This document shows, piece after piece, positions 1 to 7,351 of a stretch of DNA of 50,477 bases (positions are counted from its first letter, which is position 1; every line of letters starts with the position of its first letter). The position numbers were made by a program, and so were the translations under genes. A model generated the notes under the pieces. It was not told where the DNA came from and searched no databases. It was given only the letters and a program-made list of their open reading frames with translations. The stretch is from assembly GCA_033720895.1 (NCBI GenBank), contig JAWWBS010000009.1:1-50477 (forward strand), given 5' to 3'. The stretch is from Gammaproteobacteria bacterium. Its GTDB lineage: Bacteria > Pseudomonadota > Gammaproteobacteria > Natronospirales > JAJUFS01.

Positions 1-110
1 AGGGGCTGGAGCCGCCGCCTGCTTTCGAAATGTTCGCGGAAGCCGACCATTTCTTTCATGGCAAGCTCAACAGCTTGCGTGAAGCCATTGTCACGCATGC
101 TCCGGCATGA
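1..110 (+). CDS. alpha/beta hydrolase, C-terminal fragment (cut by window edge)
   Basis: An open frame enters from the left edge (first full codon at base 3) and stops with TGA at 108-110. It encodes 35 residues that include the string ADHFFHGKLNSLRE. This matches the region around the catalytic histidine near the C-terminus of small alpha/beta hydrolases of the dienelactone-hydrolase/COG2945 type, where an ADHFFHG-like motif is typical. The rest of the protein lies outside the window, so substrate and start are unknown. It precedes the beta-barrel gene by 37 bases on the same strand. Confidence 0.6.
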   Translation, partial: GLEPPPAFEMFAEADHFFHGKLNSLREAIVTHAPA

Positions 111-147
111 CCTCGAAATCCTGAAATCACGAATGGAGCAAAAACTG

Positions 148-858
148 ATGTTGCGTAACGCAATGCTCGCCATGCTGCTGTGCTGTCCGCTGCTGGTACA
201 GGCAGATGATCTCGATGCGATCGGCACGCTGGACCAGTCCCAGTTCGATCTGCTCAACGAAGACCTGACCGCGCTGGTTTCCTACAAGGGCCTGCAGCCT
301 GCCGAGCCATACGGCATTGTTGGTTTCGATGTCGGCGTGGAGTTCAGCTCGGTGACCATCGCGAACGAGTCCATCTGGGGACTGGCCAGCGGGGACAGCA
401 CGTCGAACCTGGCGCTGGCCAGGCTGAGCGTGAACAAGGGCCTGCCACTGGGATTCGATGTCGGCGCATTCCTGGCCAAGGCGCCGTCGACCAATGTCGA
501 TATCGTTGGCGCGCAACTGCGCTATGCGCTGGTCGAAGGTGGCATCGCCACGCCGGCCGTGGGGCTGCGGGTCAGCACGACGCGTCTCGAGGGCGTGGAC
601 GAGCTGGCGCTCAACACGCGCTCGCTGGACCTTTCCATCTCCAAGGGCTTCGGACCGTTCACACCGTATGCCGGCGTCGGACGCGTGTGGGGCGATGCCA
701 GCCCGGCAGCATCCACAGGCCTGGTGGACAGCGAAGCCGGCCTGACCCGGCAATACGTCGGCGCACGTTTTTCGCTGTTGGCATTGCAGCTGGCGGTCGA
801 GGCCGACAAGGTCGGTGACAGCGAATCCTATTCCCTGAAGTTCAGCTTCGGATTCTGA
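148..858 (+). CDS. Predicted outer-membrane beta-barrel protein, function unknown
   Basis: 236 aa. I chose the ATG at 148 because GGAG lies about 9 bases upstream and because it begins a clean signal peptide (residues 1-19, hydrophobic core AMLAMLL, cleavage after VQA). Upstream in-frame ATGs at 58 and 133 would add a charged N-terminal extension without a better ribosome site. The mature part has alternating polar/aromatic strands and ends in a phenylalanine (KFSFGF), the usual C-terminal signature of outer-membrane barrels. No specific family is recognised. The next gene, TerB-like, starts one base after its stop, so the two are probably co-transcribed. Confidence 0.7.
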   Translation: MLRNAMLAMLLCCPLLVQADDLDAIGTLDQSQFDLLNEDLTALVSYKGLQPAEPYGIVGFDVGVEFSSVTIANESIWGLASGDSTSNLALARLSVNKGLPLGFDVGAFLAKAPSTNVDIVGAQLRYALVEGGIATPAVGLRVSTTRLEGVDELALNTRSLDLSISKGFGPFTPYAGVGRVWGDASPAASTGLVDSEAGLTRQYVGARFSLLALQLAVEADKVGDSESYSLKFSFGF

Positions 859-859
859 A

Positions 860-1309
860 ATGCTGGACCTGGTGAGACACTTGCTGGGGGAGCAGTCGAC
901 CGCAAAGGTCGAGCCGGGTCACGAGCTGGACATGGCGATTGCCATCCTGCTGATCGAAGTGGCCCGGGCCGACAAGGAAGAGCACCCCGCCGAAATGGAC
1001 GTCGTCCGTCGCTTGCTGAGTACGCGTTTCAACCTGAATGACGAGGAGCGCGGCGAGTTGATGGCTCGCGCCGGTCGCGAAGCGGAACACATGGTTTCCC
1101 TGCAGGGCTTCACCCGACAGCTGGTGGATGCGTTGAGCGAGTCGCAACGCGGCGAGATCATCGGCCAGCTCTGGCAGGTGGCATTGTCCGATGGCAGCCT
1201 GGATCCGGAGGAAGAGCTGCTGGTCAGGCGGATTGCAGATCTTCTCTACGTGCGACATTCGGAATTCATACGCCAGAAACACCTGGCCGAGCAGTACCTC
1301 GAAAAATGA
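860..1309 (+). CDS. TerB-family (tellurite resistance TerB-like) protein
   Basis: 149 aa, soluble and mostly helical. It shows the two TerB-like half repeats: HELDMAIAILLIEVARADKE near residue 21 and QLWQVALSDGSLDPEE near residue 102. Each contains an acidic cluster of the type that binds metal in this fold. TerB-domain proteins are cytoplasmic or membrane-associated and their biochemical role is mostly unknown; the tellurite label comes from the ter operon and should not be taken literally here, since no other ter genes are present. It follows the beta-barrel gene almost without a gap and ends at a hairpin terminator shared with the convergent HU-like gene. Confidence 0.8.
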   Translation: MLDLVRHLLGEQSTAKVEPGHELDMAIAILLIEVARADKEEHPAEMDVVRRLLSTRFNLNDEERGELMARAGREAEHMVSLQGFTRQLVDALSESQRGEIIGQLWQVALSDGSLDPEEELLVRRIADLLYVRHSEFIRQKHLAEQYLEK

Positions 1310-1313
1310 AAAA

Positions 1314-1336
1314 AAACCGGGGCAGTGCCCCGGTTT
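1314..1336. terminator. Bidirectional intrinsic terminator between terB-like and HU-like genes
   Basis: A perfect 10-bp stem (AAACCGGGGC / GCCCCGGTTT) with a 3-base loop AGT. It has an A-run on its left side and a T-rich right side, so it can work on both strands. It lies just after the stop of the plus-strand TerB-like gene and 36 bases beyond the stop of the minus-strand HU-like gene. Confidence 0.8.
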
Positions 1337-1371
1337 CTTCATGCGCGATACCTGTTGCCAGGCGACGGGCA

Positions 1372-1734
1372 TCAGACCATGTCTTTCAGGCCCTTCAGCG
1401 GCAGGACCTTGACGGCCTTGCGTGCCGGCTTCGCCTTGAAGACGGTCTCTTCACCGGTGAACGGGTTGATGCCCTTGCGCGCCTTGGTGGCGGGCTTCTT
1501 GATGACCTTGATCTTCATCAGGCCCGGCACGGTGAACAGGCCCGGACCACGGCGACCGACGTTCTTCTTGATCTGGCCGTTCAGTGCTTCGAAGACCGAC
1601 GCAACTTCTTTCTTGGTCAGGCCGGTTTCGTCAGCGATGTTGCTGAAGATTTCCGACTTGGTTGGCGGCTTCTGTGCAGCAGCAGTCTTCTTTGCAGTCT
1701 TCTTCTTCGCAGCAGCTTTTTTCTTGGCAGCCAT
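1372..1734 (-). CDS. HU/IHF-family DNA-binding protein with Lys/Ala-rich N-terminal tail
   Basis: 120 aa. Residues 1-24 are an almost pure K/A/P tail (MAAKKKAAAKKKTAKKTAAA), as in histone H1-like tails. Residues ~25-115 form a bacterial HU-type domain: a helical start (KSEIFSNIADETGL), a VPGLMKIKVIKK strand and a KGINPFTGEE stretch corresponding to the minor-groove-binding arm. The protein should act as a nucleoid architectural factor. The start is set by a GAGGAGC ribosome site upstream of ATG 1734. It is monocistronic, with a terminator at 1314-1336. Tailed HU proteins of this kind are known in Xanthomonadales and related groups. Confidence 0.88.
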   Translation of the reverse strand: MAAKKKAAAKKKTAKKTAAAQKPPTKSEIFSNIADETGLTKKEVASVFEALNGQIKKNVGRRGPGLFTVPGLMKIKVIKKPATKARKGINPFTGEETVFKAKPARKAVKVLPLKGLKDMV

Positions 1735-1863
1735 CTGGTTGAGCTCCTCAGGTTGAATGGTTCGAGAAAAACCCCCGCCGTTTTTCTTGATAAAGCGAAA
1801 GTTCCGGCAAGAAAAATATCACAAGTGAAAACACAGGTGTGACGTTTTTTACCTGTATTTGCA

Positions 1864-1890
1864 GGGTAATCCGCATCTTGCGAATTACCC
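1864..1890 (-). terminator. Inverted repeat just after DUF4426 gene (possible terminator)
   Basis: Two 12-base arms (GGGTAATCCGCA and TGCGAATTACCC) pair with one mismatch around the loop TCT. It starts 22 bases beyond the stop of the minus-strand DUF4426 gene and upstream of the HU-like gene. No T-run follows on the minus strand, so it is either a weak terminator, an mRNA-protecting hairpin or an operator for the HU-like promoter. Confidence 0.4.
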
Positions 1891-1911
1891 CGCAATTTCA
1901 GAAAGGCTGGA

Positions 1912-2364
1912 TCACTCGGTAAAGAACTGCTGCTGGAAGGAGATGCTGTAACTCTCGCCGGACCCCTCGGGCGTGACGGTGATGTCGAAACGCAGGGTCT
2001 CGCCATTGGAAACGCTGACTTCACCAATGTAGTAAATGGCTGCGTAATCCCCGGTTTCCTCGACCTTGCGGAGGTTCAGGTCCTTGACCTGGCCAGTCAG
2101 GTTGCTTGCCACCACCTTGACCTTGCCGGGAACGGATATGCCGGTGGTGCCCGGGACGTCCTTGGTGATCGAGATGTTCAGCATGGCGCGGCTCTTGCTG
2201 CGTACGATGCCGTAGGCGGAAGCCACGTCGGCCGCGAGGCGATCGGTAGCAATGGCATTGTAGTGAACGCGGTAGTCACCGAAGTCCTCGGTGCCACCCG
2301 AGACGGCAACGCCCGGTACGAGCAGGGCGGCCAGGAATACGACGAGCGAACGGAATTTCGACAT
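1912..2364 (-). CDS. DUF4426 domain periplasmic protein
   Basis: 150 aa with a signal peptide (residues 1-~22, ending near VAVSG). The mature part matches the DUF4426 family: FGDYRVHYNAI near the start, then a beta-rich domain ending FQQQFFTE. The family is a small immunoglobulin-like periplasmic protein of unknown function. In gammaproteobacteria it is typically found in the pilT-yggS-proC-yggT neighbourhood, exactly as here. GGAGGATG precedes the ATG. A 94-base gap separates it from the yggU-type gene upstream. Confidence 0.82.
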   Translation of the reverse strand: MSKFRSLVVFLAALLVPGVAVSGGTEDFGDYRVHYNAIATDRLAADVASAYGIVRSKSRAMLNISITKDVPGTTGISVPGKVKVVASNLTGQVKDLNLRKVEETGDYAAIYYIGEVSVSNGETLRFDITVTPEGSGESYSISFQQQFFTE

Positions 2365-2458
2365 GGTGACATCCTCCGGGTTGATGCGCCTGGCCCTTTC
2401 CGAGGAGATGGATGGGCCGGTCTCTGAAACTATAGACCACGCTTTTTTGACAAGAATT

Positions 2459-2752
2459 TCAAGTCTGTTCGATACAACTGGGGTAGCGGGCTGGCGATTT
2501 TATGCGCACTCGCTTCAGGCGGGTGTTGCTGCCGCGCTCCAGGGTGACCTGGCCGACCGGTACGCCGAATTCGCCGGCCAGCCAGCGCAGCAGTGCCGCA
2601 TTGGCCTTGCCATCAACGGGCGTGGCAGCCAGGCGCACCTTCAACGCATCACCGAACCGGCCTGCCCAGGCGGTTTCTTTTGCCCGGGGCTGGACCTTGA
2701 GCCGCAGCAACAGGTCGTCGCGCTCCAGGGACCAGGGTGCTTCCTCGCTCAA
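2459..2752 (-). CDS. yggU: DUF167 / YggU family protein
   Basis: 97 aa from a TTG start whose last two bases overlap the TGA stop of the yggT gene (TTGA), suggesting translational coupling. The frame stays open much further upstream, but that part only shadows yggT. The DUF167 signature is clear: LRLKVQPRAK, then ATPVDGKANAALLRWLA and VTLERGSNTRLKRV. Members are small cytosolic proteins of about 95-100 aa with no proven function. The rare TTG start and weak ribosome site suggest low expression dependent on yggT translation. Confidence 0.85.
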   Translation of the reverse strand: MSEEAPWSLERDDLLLRLKVQPRAKETAWAGRFGDALKVRLAATPVDGKANAALLRWLAGEFGVPVGQVTLERGSNTRLKRVRIKSPARYPSCIEQT

Positions 2753-3306
2753 CGCAGGATGCCGGGCAGGGGCACCAGGTAGCTCAGGAACTGCAGGAGG
2801 ATGAACGCGAACAGTGGCGAAAGGTCGAAGCCGCCCAGTGGCGGAATCAACTTGCGAAACGGACGCAGCAAGGGCTCGTTGATGCTCCACAGCGGGCCCA
2901 TCAGGGGGTGCACGCCACCACTCGATACCCACGACAGGATCACCTGCAGGATCAGAGTGAGGAAATACAGTTGCAGGGTCACGAGCAGCAGTTTGAGGAG
3001 CCCGAACCAGAACAGCATGGCCGGGGCAATCCCGGCACCGGCGATCAGCAGGATGATCGCGATGGTCAGCAGGCAGAAGACATAGGCCAGCACCAGCGAG
3101 GCGATGTCGATGCCGCGGAATCCCGGAATGATGCGCCGCAGGGGGCTCAGCAGCGGGCTCGTGACCTTGACCGTGAATTGCGACAGTGGATTGTAGAAAT
3201 CGACGCGCCGCAACTGCATGACGAAGCGCAGCATGATCACCATGGTGTAGAGACTCAACAATGTCCCGACCAGGAAGATGATTGCGCCCGTGAGGTTGCT
3301 GCCCAT
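2749..3306 (-). CDS. yggT: YggT family integral membrane protein
   Basis: 185 aa with two YggT repeats, each made of a pair of hydrophobic helices joined by an amphipathic PLLxPxRxxIP segment (PLLSPLRRIIP around residue 50 and PLLRPFRKLIP around residue 147). Members sit in the inner membrane; they have been linked to osmotic stress and to factors for membrane or cell-division organisation, but the mechanism is open. It lies 2 bases after proC and overlaps yggU by 4 bases, so proC-yggT-yggU form one translationally coupled block. Confidence 0.9.
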   Translation of the reverse strand: MGSNLTGAIIFLVGTLLSLYTMVIMLRFVMQLRRVDFYNPLSQFTVKVTSPLLSPLRRIIPGFRGIDIASLVLAYVFCLLTIAIILLIAGAGIAPAMLFWFGLLKLLLVTLQLYFLTLILQVILSWVSSGGVHPLMGPLWSINEPLLRPFRKLIPPLGGFDLSPLFAFILLQFLSYLVPLPGILR

Positions 3307-3308
3307 GT

Positions 3309-4151
3309 TTATGCGTCCTTCTCGCTGGCTTCGATTTCGCGGGACAGTTCAGCCGAGCGTTCACAGGCCGCTCGAACCGCGTTACGGAAGATGTCGGCAA
3401 AATCGTGTTCGGCAAGGTGATTCAAGGCAGCAGCGGTGGTTCCCCCCGGAGAGGTCACGCGCTCGCGCAACACGCCGGGGTCCTCGGTGGATTCCAGTGC
3501 CATGCGCGCTGCGCCATAGGCGGTCTGCAACGCCATGAGGTGGGCGGTTTCGTGCGGCAGCCCGAGTTCTTCGCCAGCCTTCTGGAGTTGCTCGATCAGC
3601 AGGAAGAAATAGGCCGGCCCGCTGCCGGAAACGGCGGTGATGGCATCCAGCTGCTTTTCGTCTTCGACCCAGCGTACGATGCCGACCGAGCGGAGAATGG
3701 ATTCCGCCTTCTCCCGCTGGGCTTCGCTGACCGCGTCATTGGCAAACAGCGCCGTTGCGCCGCAGCGCAGCAAGGCCGGCGTGTTCGGCATGGTTCGCAC
3801 GATGGCAGCACCGCCACCGAGGCCGTTGTTGATCAGTGCTTCGGTGATGCCGGCCGCGATCGAGATGATCATCGGCTTGTTGCTGCGTACCGCATCGACA
3901 ATCGAGAACAGCACGTCACCCATGATCTGCGGCTTGACGGCCAGCACGATGACATCGGCTGCCGCAGTGGCTGCGGCATTGTCCGGTGTCACGTGGATGC
4001 CGAAGCTTTCTTCGAGACTGTCGAGCGTGTCCTTTTGCGGGTCGGCCGCCCAGATCTGCTCCGGCGGACAGCCGCCGGCAATCAGTCCGCCGATCAGGCT
4101 GCGGGCCATGTTGCCGCCGCCGATGAATGCAATCGTGGTGTCCTGCATCAT
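3309..4151 (-). CDS. proC: Pyrroline-5-carboxylate reductase
   Basis: 280 aa. It catalyses the last step of proline synthesis, NAD(P)H-dependent reduction of 1-pyrroline-5-carboxylate. The N-terminal Rossmann motif IAFIGGGNMARSL and the C-terminal signature region (AVSGSGPAYFFLLIEQL, then ALQTAYGAARM and TSPGGTTAAAL) are typical of ProC. The start could be ATG 4151 or ATG 4148, which are adjacent; a weak GGGA lies upstream, and the open frame further upstream lacks family similarity. The usual ProC length is 270-280 aa. It lies in a cluster with yggT and yggU and downstream of yggS. Confidence 0.93.
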   Translation of the reverse strand: MMQDTTIAFIGGGNMARSLIGGLIAGGCPPEQIWAADPQKDTLDSLEESFGIHVTPDNAAATAAADVIVLAVKPQIMGDVLFSIVDAVRSNKPMIISIAAGITEALINNGLGGGAAIVRTMPNTPALLRCGATALFANDAVSEAQREKAESILRSVGIVRWVEDEKQLDAITAVSGSGPAYFFLLIEQLQKAGEELGLPHETAHLMALQTAYGAARMALESTEDPGVLRERVTSPGGTTAAALNHLAEHDFADIFRNAVRAACERSAELSREIEASEKDA

Positions 4152-4203
4152 TGTTAGAGAGTCCCGTGTCCAAGAAATGGTCGCGCCCGGAACGGCGCCG
4201 AGC

Positions 4204-4244
4204 TGCAAGGATAACTCGGGGCTTCCGCTCGGGTCATCCTTGCA
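4204..4244. repeat. Inverted repeats in the yggS-proC gap
   Basis: Perfect 9-base arms TGCAAGGAT and ATCCTTGCA enclose 23 bases. A second, shorter hairpin follows just to the right (CGCGGT-CAGA-ACCGCG, near 4254-4269) and reaches the stop of yggS. There is no T-run. Together they may shape the mRNA between yggS and proC or act as a partial terminator. Confidence 0.4.
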
Positions 4245-4269
4245 GGTCGACCCGCGGTCAGAACCGCGA

Positions 4270-4959
4270 TCAGACCCTTGGGCCGAAAATCGCCGTGCCG
4301 ATTCTCAGCATGGTGCTGCCGCCGGCGATTGCCGAATCGAGGTCGTTGGTCATGCCGATCGACAGGGTGTCCATGGAATAGCCATCGGTGTTCAGTTGCC
4401 GCATGCAGGCATCCAGTTCCTCGGCGCTGCCGCGCTGCCGGCCCTTGTCTTCCGATGCGGCCGGTATGGCCATCAGGCCGCGCAGGCGAAGATTGCGGCA
4501 GCCCGAGATGAAGTCGGCGAGCGGTGTGATTTCATCCATCATCACGCCGGCTTTCTGGGGTTCCGCATCGACATTGACCTGGATGAGGACGTTCAGCGGC
4601 GCCAGCGCCGCCGGACGCTGCTCGTCGAGACGACGCGCGATCTTGATCCGGTCGATCGTCTGCACCCAATCGAAGTGCTCGGCGATCTCGCGGGTCTTGT
4701 TGGACTGGATGGCGCCGATGAAATGCCAGCGGACGTCCAGTCCGGCTTCCCGGGCCTGGCGGATCTTGTCGATGGCTTCCTGCAGGTAGTTTTCGCCGAA
4801 ATCCCGCTGTCCCAGTGCACAGGCCTCCTCGATGGCGGAATACGGCTTGGTCTTGCTGACGGCCACCAGCCGGATTTCGTCCTTATCACGGTCGGCAGCC
4901 CGCGCAGCGGCTACTATTTGCTCATGTACGGCTTGCAGGCGCTTGGCAAGGTCTGTCAT
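4270..4959 (-). CDS. yggS: PLP homeostasis protein, YggS/PROSC family
   Basis: 229 aa. This single-domain, fold-type III PLP-binding protein buffers pyridoxal phosphate and affects amino-acid pools; no enzyme activity is known for the family. The PLP-lysine region VAVSKTKPY (near residue 33), the GENYLQEA segment, the WHFIGAIQSNKT motif and the C-terminal LSIGMTNDLDSAI and LRIGTAIFG are all present. It is divergent from pilT with a 100-base intergenic region, the classic arrangement in gammaproteobacteria. Confidence 0.93.
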   Translation of the reverse strand: MTDLAKRLQAVHEQIVAAARAADRDKDEIRLVAVSKTKPYSAIEEACALGQRDFGENYLQEAIDKIRQAREAGLDVRWHFIGAIQSNKTREIAEHFDWVQTIDRIKIARRLDEQRPAALAPLNVLIQVNVDAEPQKAGVMMDEITPLADFISGCRNLRLRGLMAIPAASEDKGRQRGSAEELDACMRQLNTDGYSMDTLSIGMTNDLDSAIAGGSTMLRIGTAIFGPRV

Positions 4960-5059
4960 GTTGCCTCGGTAGTCGGTTAGCTATACTTTAAACAGCATTC
5001 CAGAGCGATTGCCCTGCGGCAAGGCGCCGGAAGCAAACCATCAGCACCAGGGGAACCCG

Positions 5060-6103
5060 ATGGCCGTCGATATCGCGCAACTGCTTGCCTTTGGCGTCAA
5101 GAATGGCGCTTCTGACCTCCACCTGTCCGCCGGCGTCCCACCGATGATTCGCGTGGACGGCGAGATACGCAAGATCAACATGCCGATGCTGGAGCATTCG
5201 GATGTCCATGACATGGTCTACGACATCATGAATGACAAGCAGCGCAAGGATTACGAGGAATTCCTGGAGTGTGACTTCTCCTTCGAAATCCCCGGGCTGG
5301 CGCGCTTCCGTGTCAATGCCTTCAACCAGAACCGCGGTGCCGGCGCCGTGTTCCGAACCATTCCCTCGGAAATCCTGACCCTCGAACAGCTGAACGCGCC
5401 GAAGATCTTCGAGGACATTGCCAAAACGCCGCGCGGCATCGTGCTGGTCACCGGGCCGACAGGTTCCGGCAAGTCCACCACGCTGGCGGCCATGATCAAC
5501 TACATCAACGAAAACGATGCCGGTCACATCCTCACCATCGAGGATCCGATCGAATTCGTGCACCAGACCAAGAAGTCGCTGATCAACCAGCGCGAGGTGC
5601 ATCGCGACACGCTCGGATTCAACGAAGCGCTGCGCTCGGCACTGCGTGAAGACCCCGACGTGATCCTGGTGGGCGAAATGCGTGACCTGGAAACGATTCG
5701 CCTGGCACTGTCCGGCGCGGAAACCGGTCACCTCGTGTTCGGCACCCTGCATACCAGCTCCGCCGCCAAGACCATCGACCGTATCGTCGACGTGTTCCCG
5801 GCAGCCGAGAAGGACATGGTGCGTGCCATGTTGTCCGAATCGTTGCGCGCGGTGATTTCGCAGACGCTTTTGAAGAAGGTCGGTGGCGGTCGTGTGGCCG
5901 CGCACGAGATCATGATCGGCACGCCGGCCATCCGGAACCTGATTCGCGAAGCCAAGATTGCGCAGATGTATTCCGCCATCCAGACCGGTCAGGCCGTGGG
6001 CATGCAGACGCTGGACCAGTGCCTGCAGGACCTGCTCAAGAAGGGCATGATCACCAAGGAAGATGCCCGTTCGAAGGCGGCCAACAAGGAAACCTTCATG
6101 TAA
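5060..6103 (+). CDS. pilT: Type IV pilus retraction ATPase PilT
   Basis: 347 aa. This cytoplasmic hexameric motor powers depolymerisation of type IV pili. I see a Walker A motif GPTGSGKST (residues 132-140), the Asp box TIEDPIEF, a Walker B region DVILVGEMRD, the His box TLHTSSAAKTIDRI and the C-terminal AIRNLIRE motif that marks true PilT. The start is ATG 5060, preceded by AGGGGA; an upstream in-frame start at 5009 would add a non-conserved tail. A -10-like TATACT lies at 4982-4987, 73 bases upstream. Two more PilT-like genes follow on the same strand. Confidence 0.95.
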   Translation: MAVDIAQLLAFGVKNGASDLHLSAGVPPMIRVDGEIRKINMPMLEHSDVHDMVYDIMNDKQRKDYEEFLECDFSFEIPGLARFRVNAFNQNRGAGAVFRTIPSEILTLEQLNAPKIFEDIAKTPRGIVLVTGPTGSGKSTTLAAMINYINENDAGHILTIEDPIEFVHQTKKSLINQREVHRDTLGFNEALRSALREDPDVILVGEMRDLETIRLALSGAETGHLVFGTLHTSSAAKTIDRIVDVFPAAEKDMVRAMLSESLRAVISQTLLKKVGGGRVAAHEIMIGTPAIRNLIREAKIAQMYSAIQTGQAVGMQTLDQCLQDLLKKGMITKEDARSKAANKETFM

Positions 6104-6153
6104 TGTTCGCGAGCGCCGGCCTTGTTGCCAGGTGCTGCTGACGGAGAAACACC

Positions 6154-7311
6154 ATGGAACGCGATCAAGCCATCAAATTCATGCAGGACCTGCTGCGGGC
6201 GATGAAGTCCAAGGACGGATCCGACCTTTTCATCACGGCGGGCTTCCCGCCGGCCATGAAAATCGATGGCCAGATGACGCCCGTGACCGACAAGCCCTTG
6301 TCGGCGGACCAGGCTGCGATCCTGGTACGCGCGATCATGAATGATCGCCAGACCAAGGAGTTCGATTCGACCAAGGAATGCAACTTCGCCATCAGCCCGC
6401 AGGGTATCGGCCGCTTTCGCGTCAACGCGTTCGTGCAGCAGGGCCGCGCCGGTTGCGTGCTGCGTACCATCACCACCGACATTCCCGACTTCGACGAGCT
6501 CAAATTGCCGATTGTCCTGAAGGATGTGGTCCTGTCGAAGCGTGGCCTGGTCATTGTCGTGGGTGGCACCGGCTCCGGTAAATCGACGTCGCTGGCTGCC
6601 ATGCTCGGCGTGCGCAACAAGGAAACCCGCGGCCATATCATCACCATCGAAGACCCGGTCGAGTATGTGCATCCGCATCGTGGCTGCCTGATCACCCAGC
6701 GCGAAGTCGGTGTGGATACGGAAGACTGGCATGCAGCGCTGAAGAACACGTTGCGCCAGGCGCCGGATGTCATCCTGATCGGCGAGATTCGCGATCGCGA
6801 CACCATGGAATATGCCGTGCAGTTTGCGGAAACCGGCCACCTCTGCCTGTCGACCCTGCACGCCAACAGCGCCAACCAGGCGCTTGATCGCATCATCAAC
6901 CTGTTCCCTGAAGAACGCCGCGAGCAGTTGTTGATGGACCTGTCGTTGAACCTGAAGGCCATCGTTTCCCAGCGTCTCATTCCGCATATCAGTGGCAAGG
7001 GACGTTCTGCAGCTCTCGAGATCATGCTGAATTCACCGCTGATTGCGGACCTGATCTTCAAAGGCGAGGTTGCGCAGATCAAGGAGATCATGTCCAAGTC
7101 CAACGAGCTGGGCATGCAGACCTTCGACCAGGCCCTGTTCAATCTTTACGAGGCTGGCGAGATCTCCTACGAAGAGGCGATTCGCAATGCAGACTCGCAG
7201 AACGAGCTGCGCCTCCGGATCAAGCTCGAAAGCAAGAGCACCAAGCAGCCGGGCAAGGATGACGAATCGTCCTTGCAGTTGATCGAGGAAGACAAGGGCA
7301 ACCGGCTCTGA
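6154..7311 (+). CDS. pilU: PilU-type retraction ATPase
   Basis: 385 aa. It is homologous to PilT but carries PilU features: the ending of the catalytic domain reads SPLIADLIFKGEVAQI instead of AIRNLIRE, and a C-terminal extension (~30 residues, charged) follows. The Walker A region is GGTGSGKSTS; TIEDPVEYVHPH, DVILIGEIRD and STLHANSANQ are intact, so it should be an active ATPase. PilU works with PilT as an accessory retraction motor under load. It lies 50 bases after pilT, with GGAG upstream of the ATG. Confidence 0.9.
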   Translation: MERDQAIKFMQDLLRAMKSKDGSDLFITAGFPPAMKIDGQMTPVTDKPLSADQAAILVRAIMNDRQTKEFDSTKECNFAISPQGIGRFRVNAFVQQGRAGCVLRTITTDIPDFDELKLPIVLKDVVLSKRGLVIVVGGTGSGKSTSLAAMLGVRNKETRGHIITIEDPVEYVHPHRGCLITQREVGVDTEDWHAALKNTLRQAPDVILIGEIRDRDTMEYAVQFAETGHLCLSTLHANSANQALDRIINLFPEERREQLLMDLSLNLKAIVSQRLIPHISGKGRSAALEIMLNSPLIADLIFKGEVAQIKEIMSKSNELGMQTFDQALFNLYEAGEISYEEAIRNADSQNELRLRIKLESKSTKQPGKDDESSLQLIEEDKGNRL

Positions 7312-7351
7312 TCACCCGGAACTCGCCGCAACAGCAAGGATTTGAGCGGAC

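Noticed and set aside
860-1309. Tellurite resistance function for the TerB-like gene
   Set aside because: No terA/C/D/E/Z genes are nearby; the domain alone does not indicate tellurite resistance.
2753-3415. Upstream extension of the yggU frame to 318 codons
   Set aside because: The extension runs antiparallel in codon phase through yggT and proC and is Arg/Pro/His-rich; the DUF167 domain begins only after the TTG at 2752.
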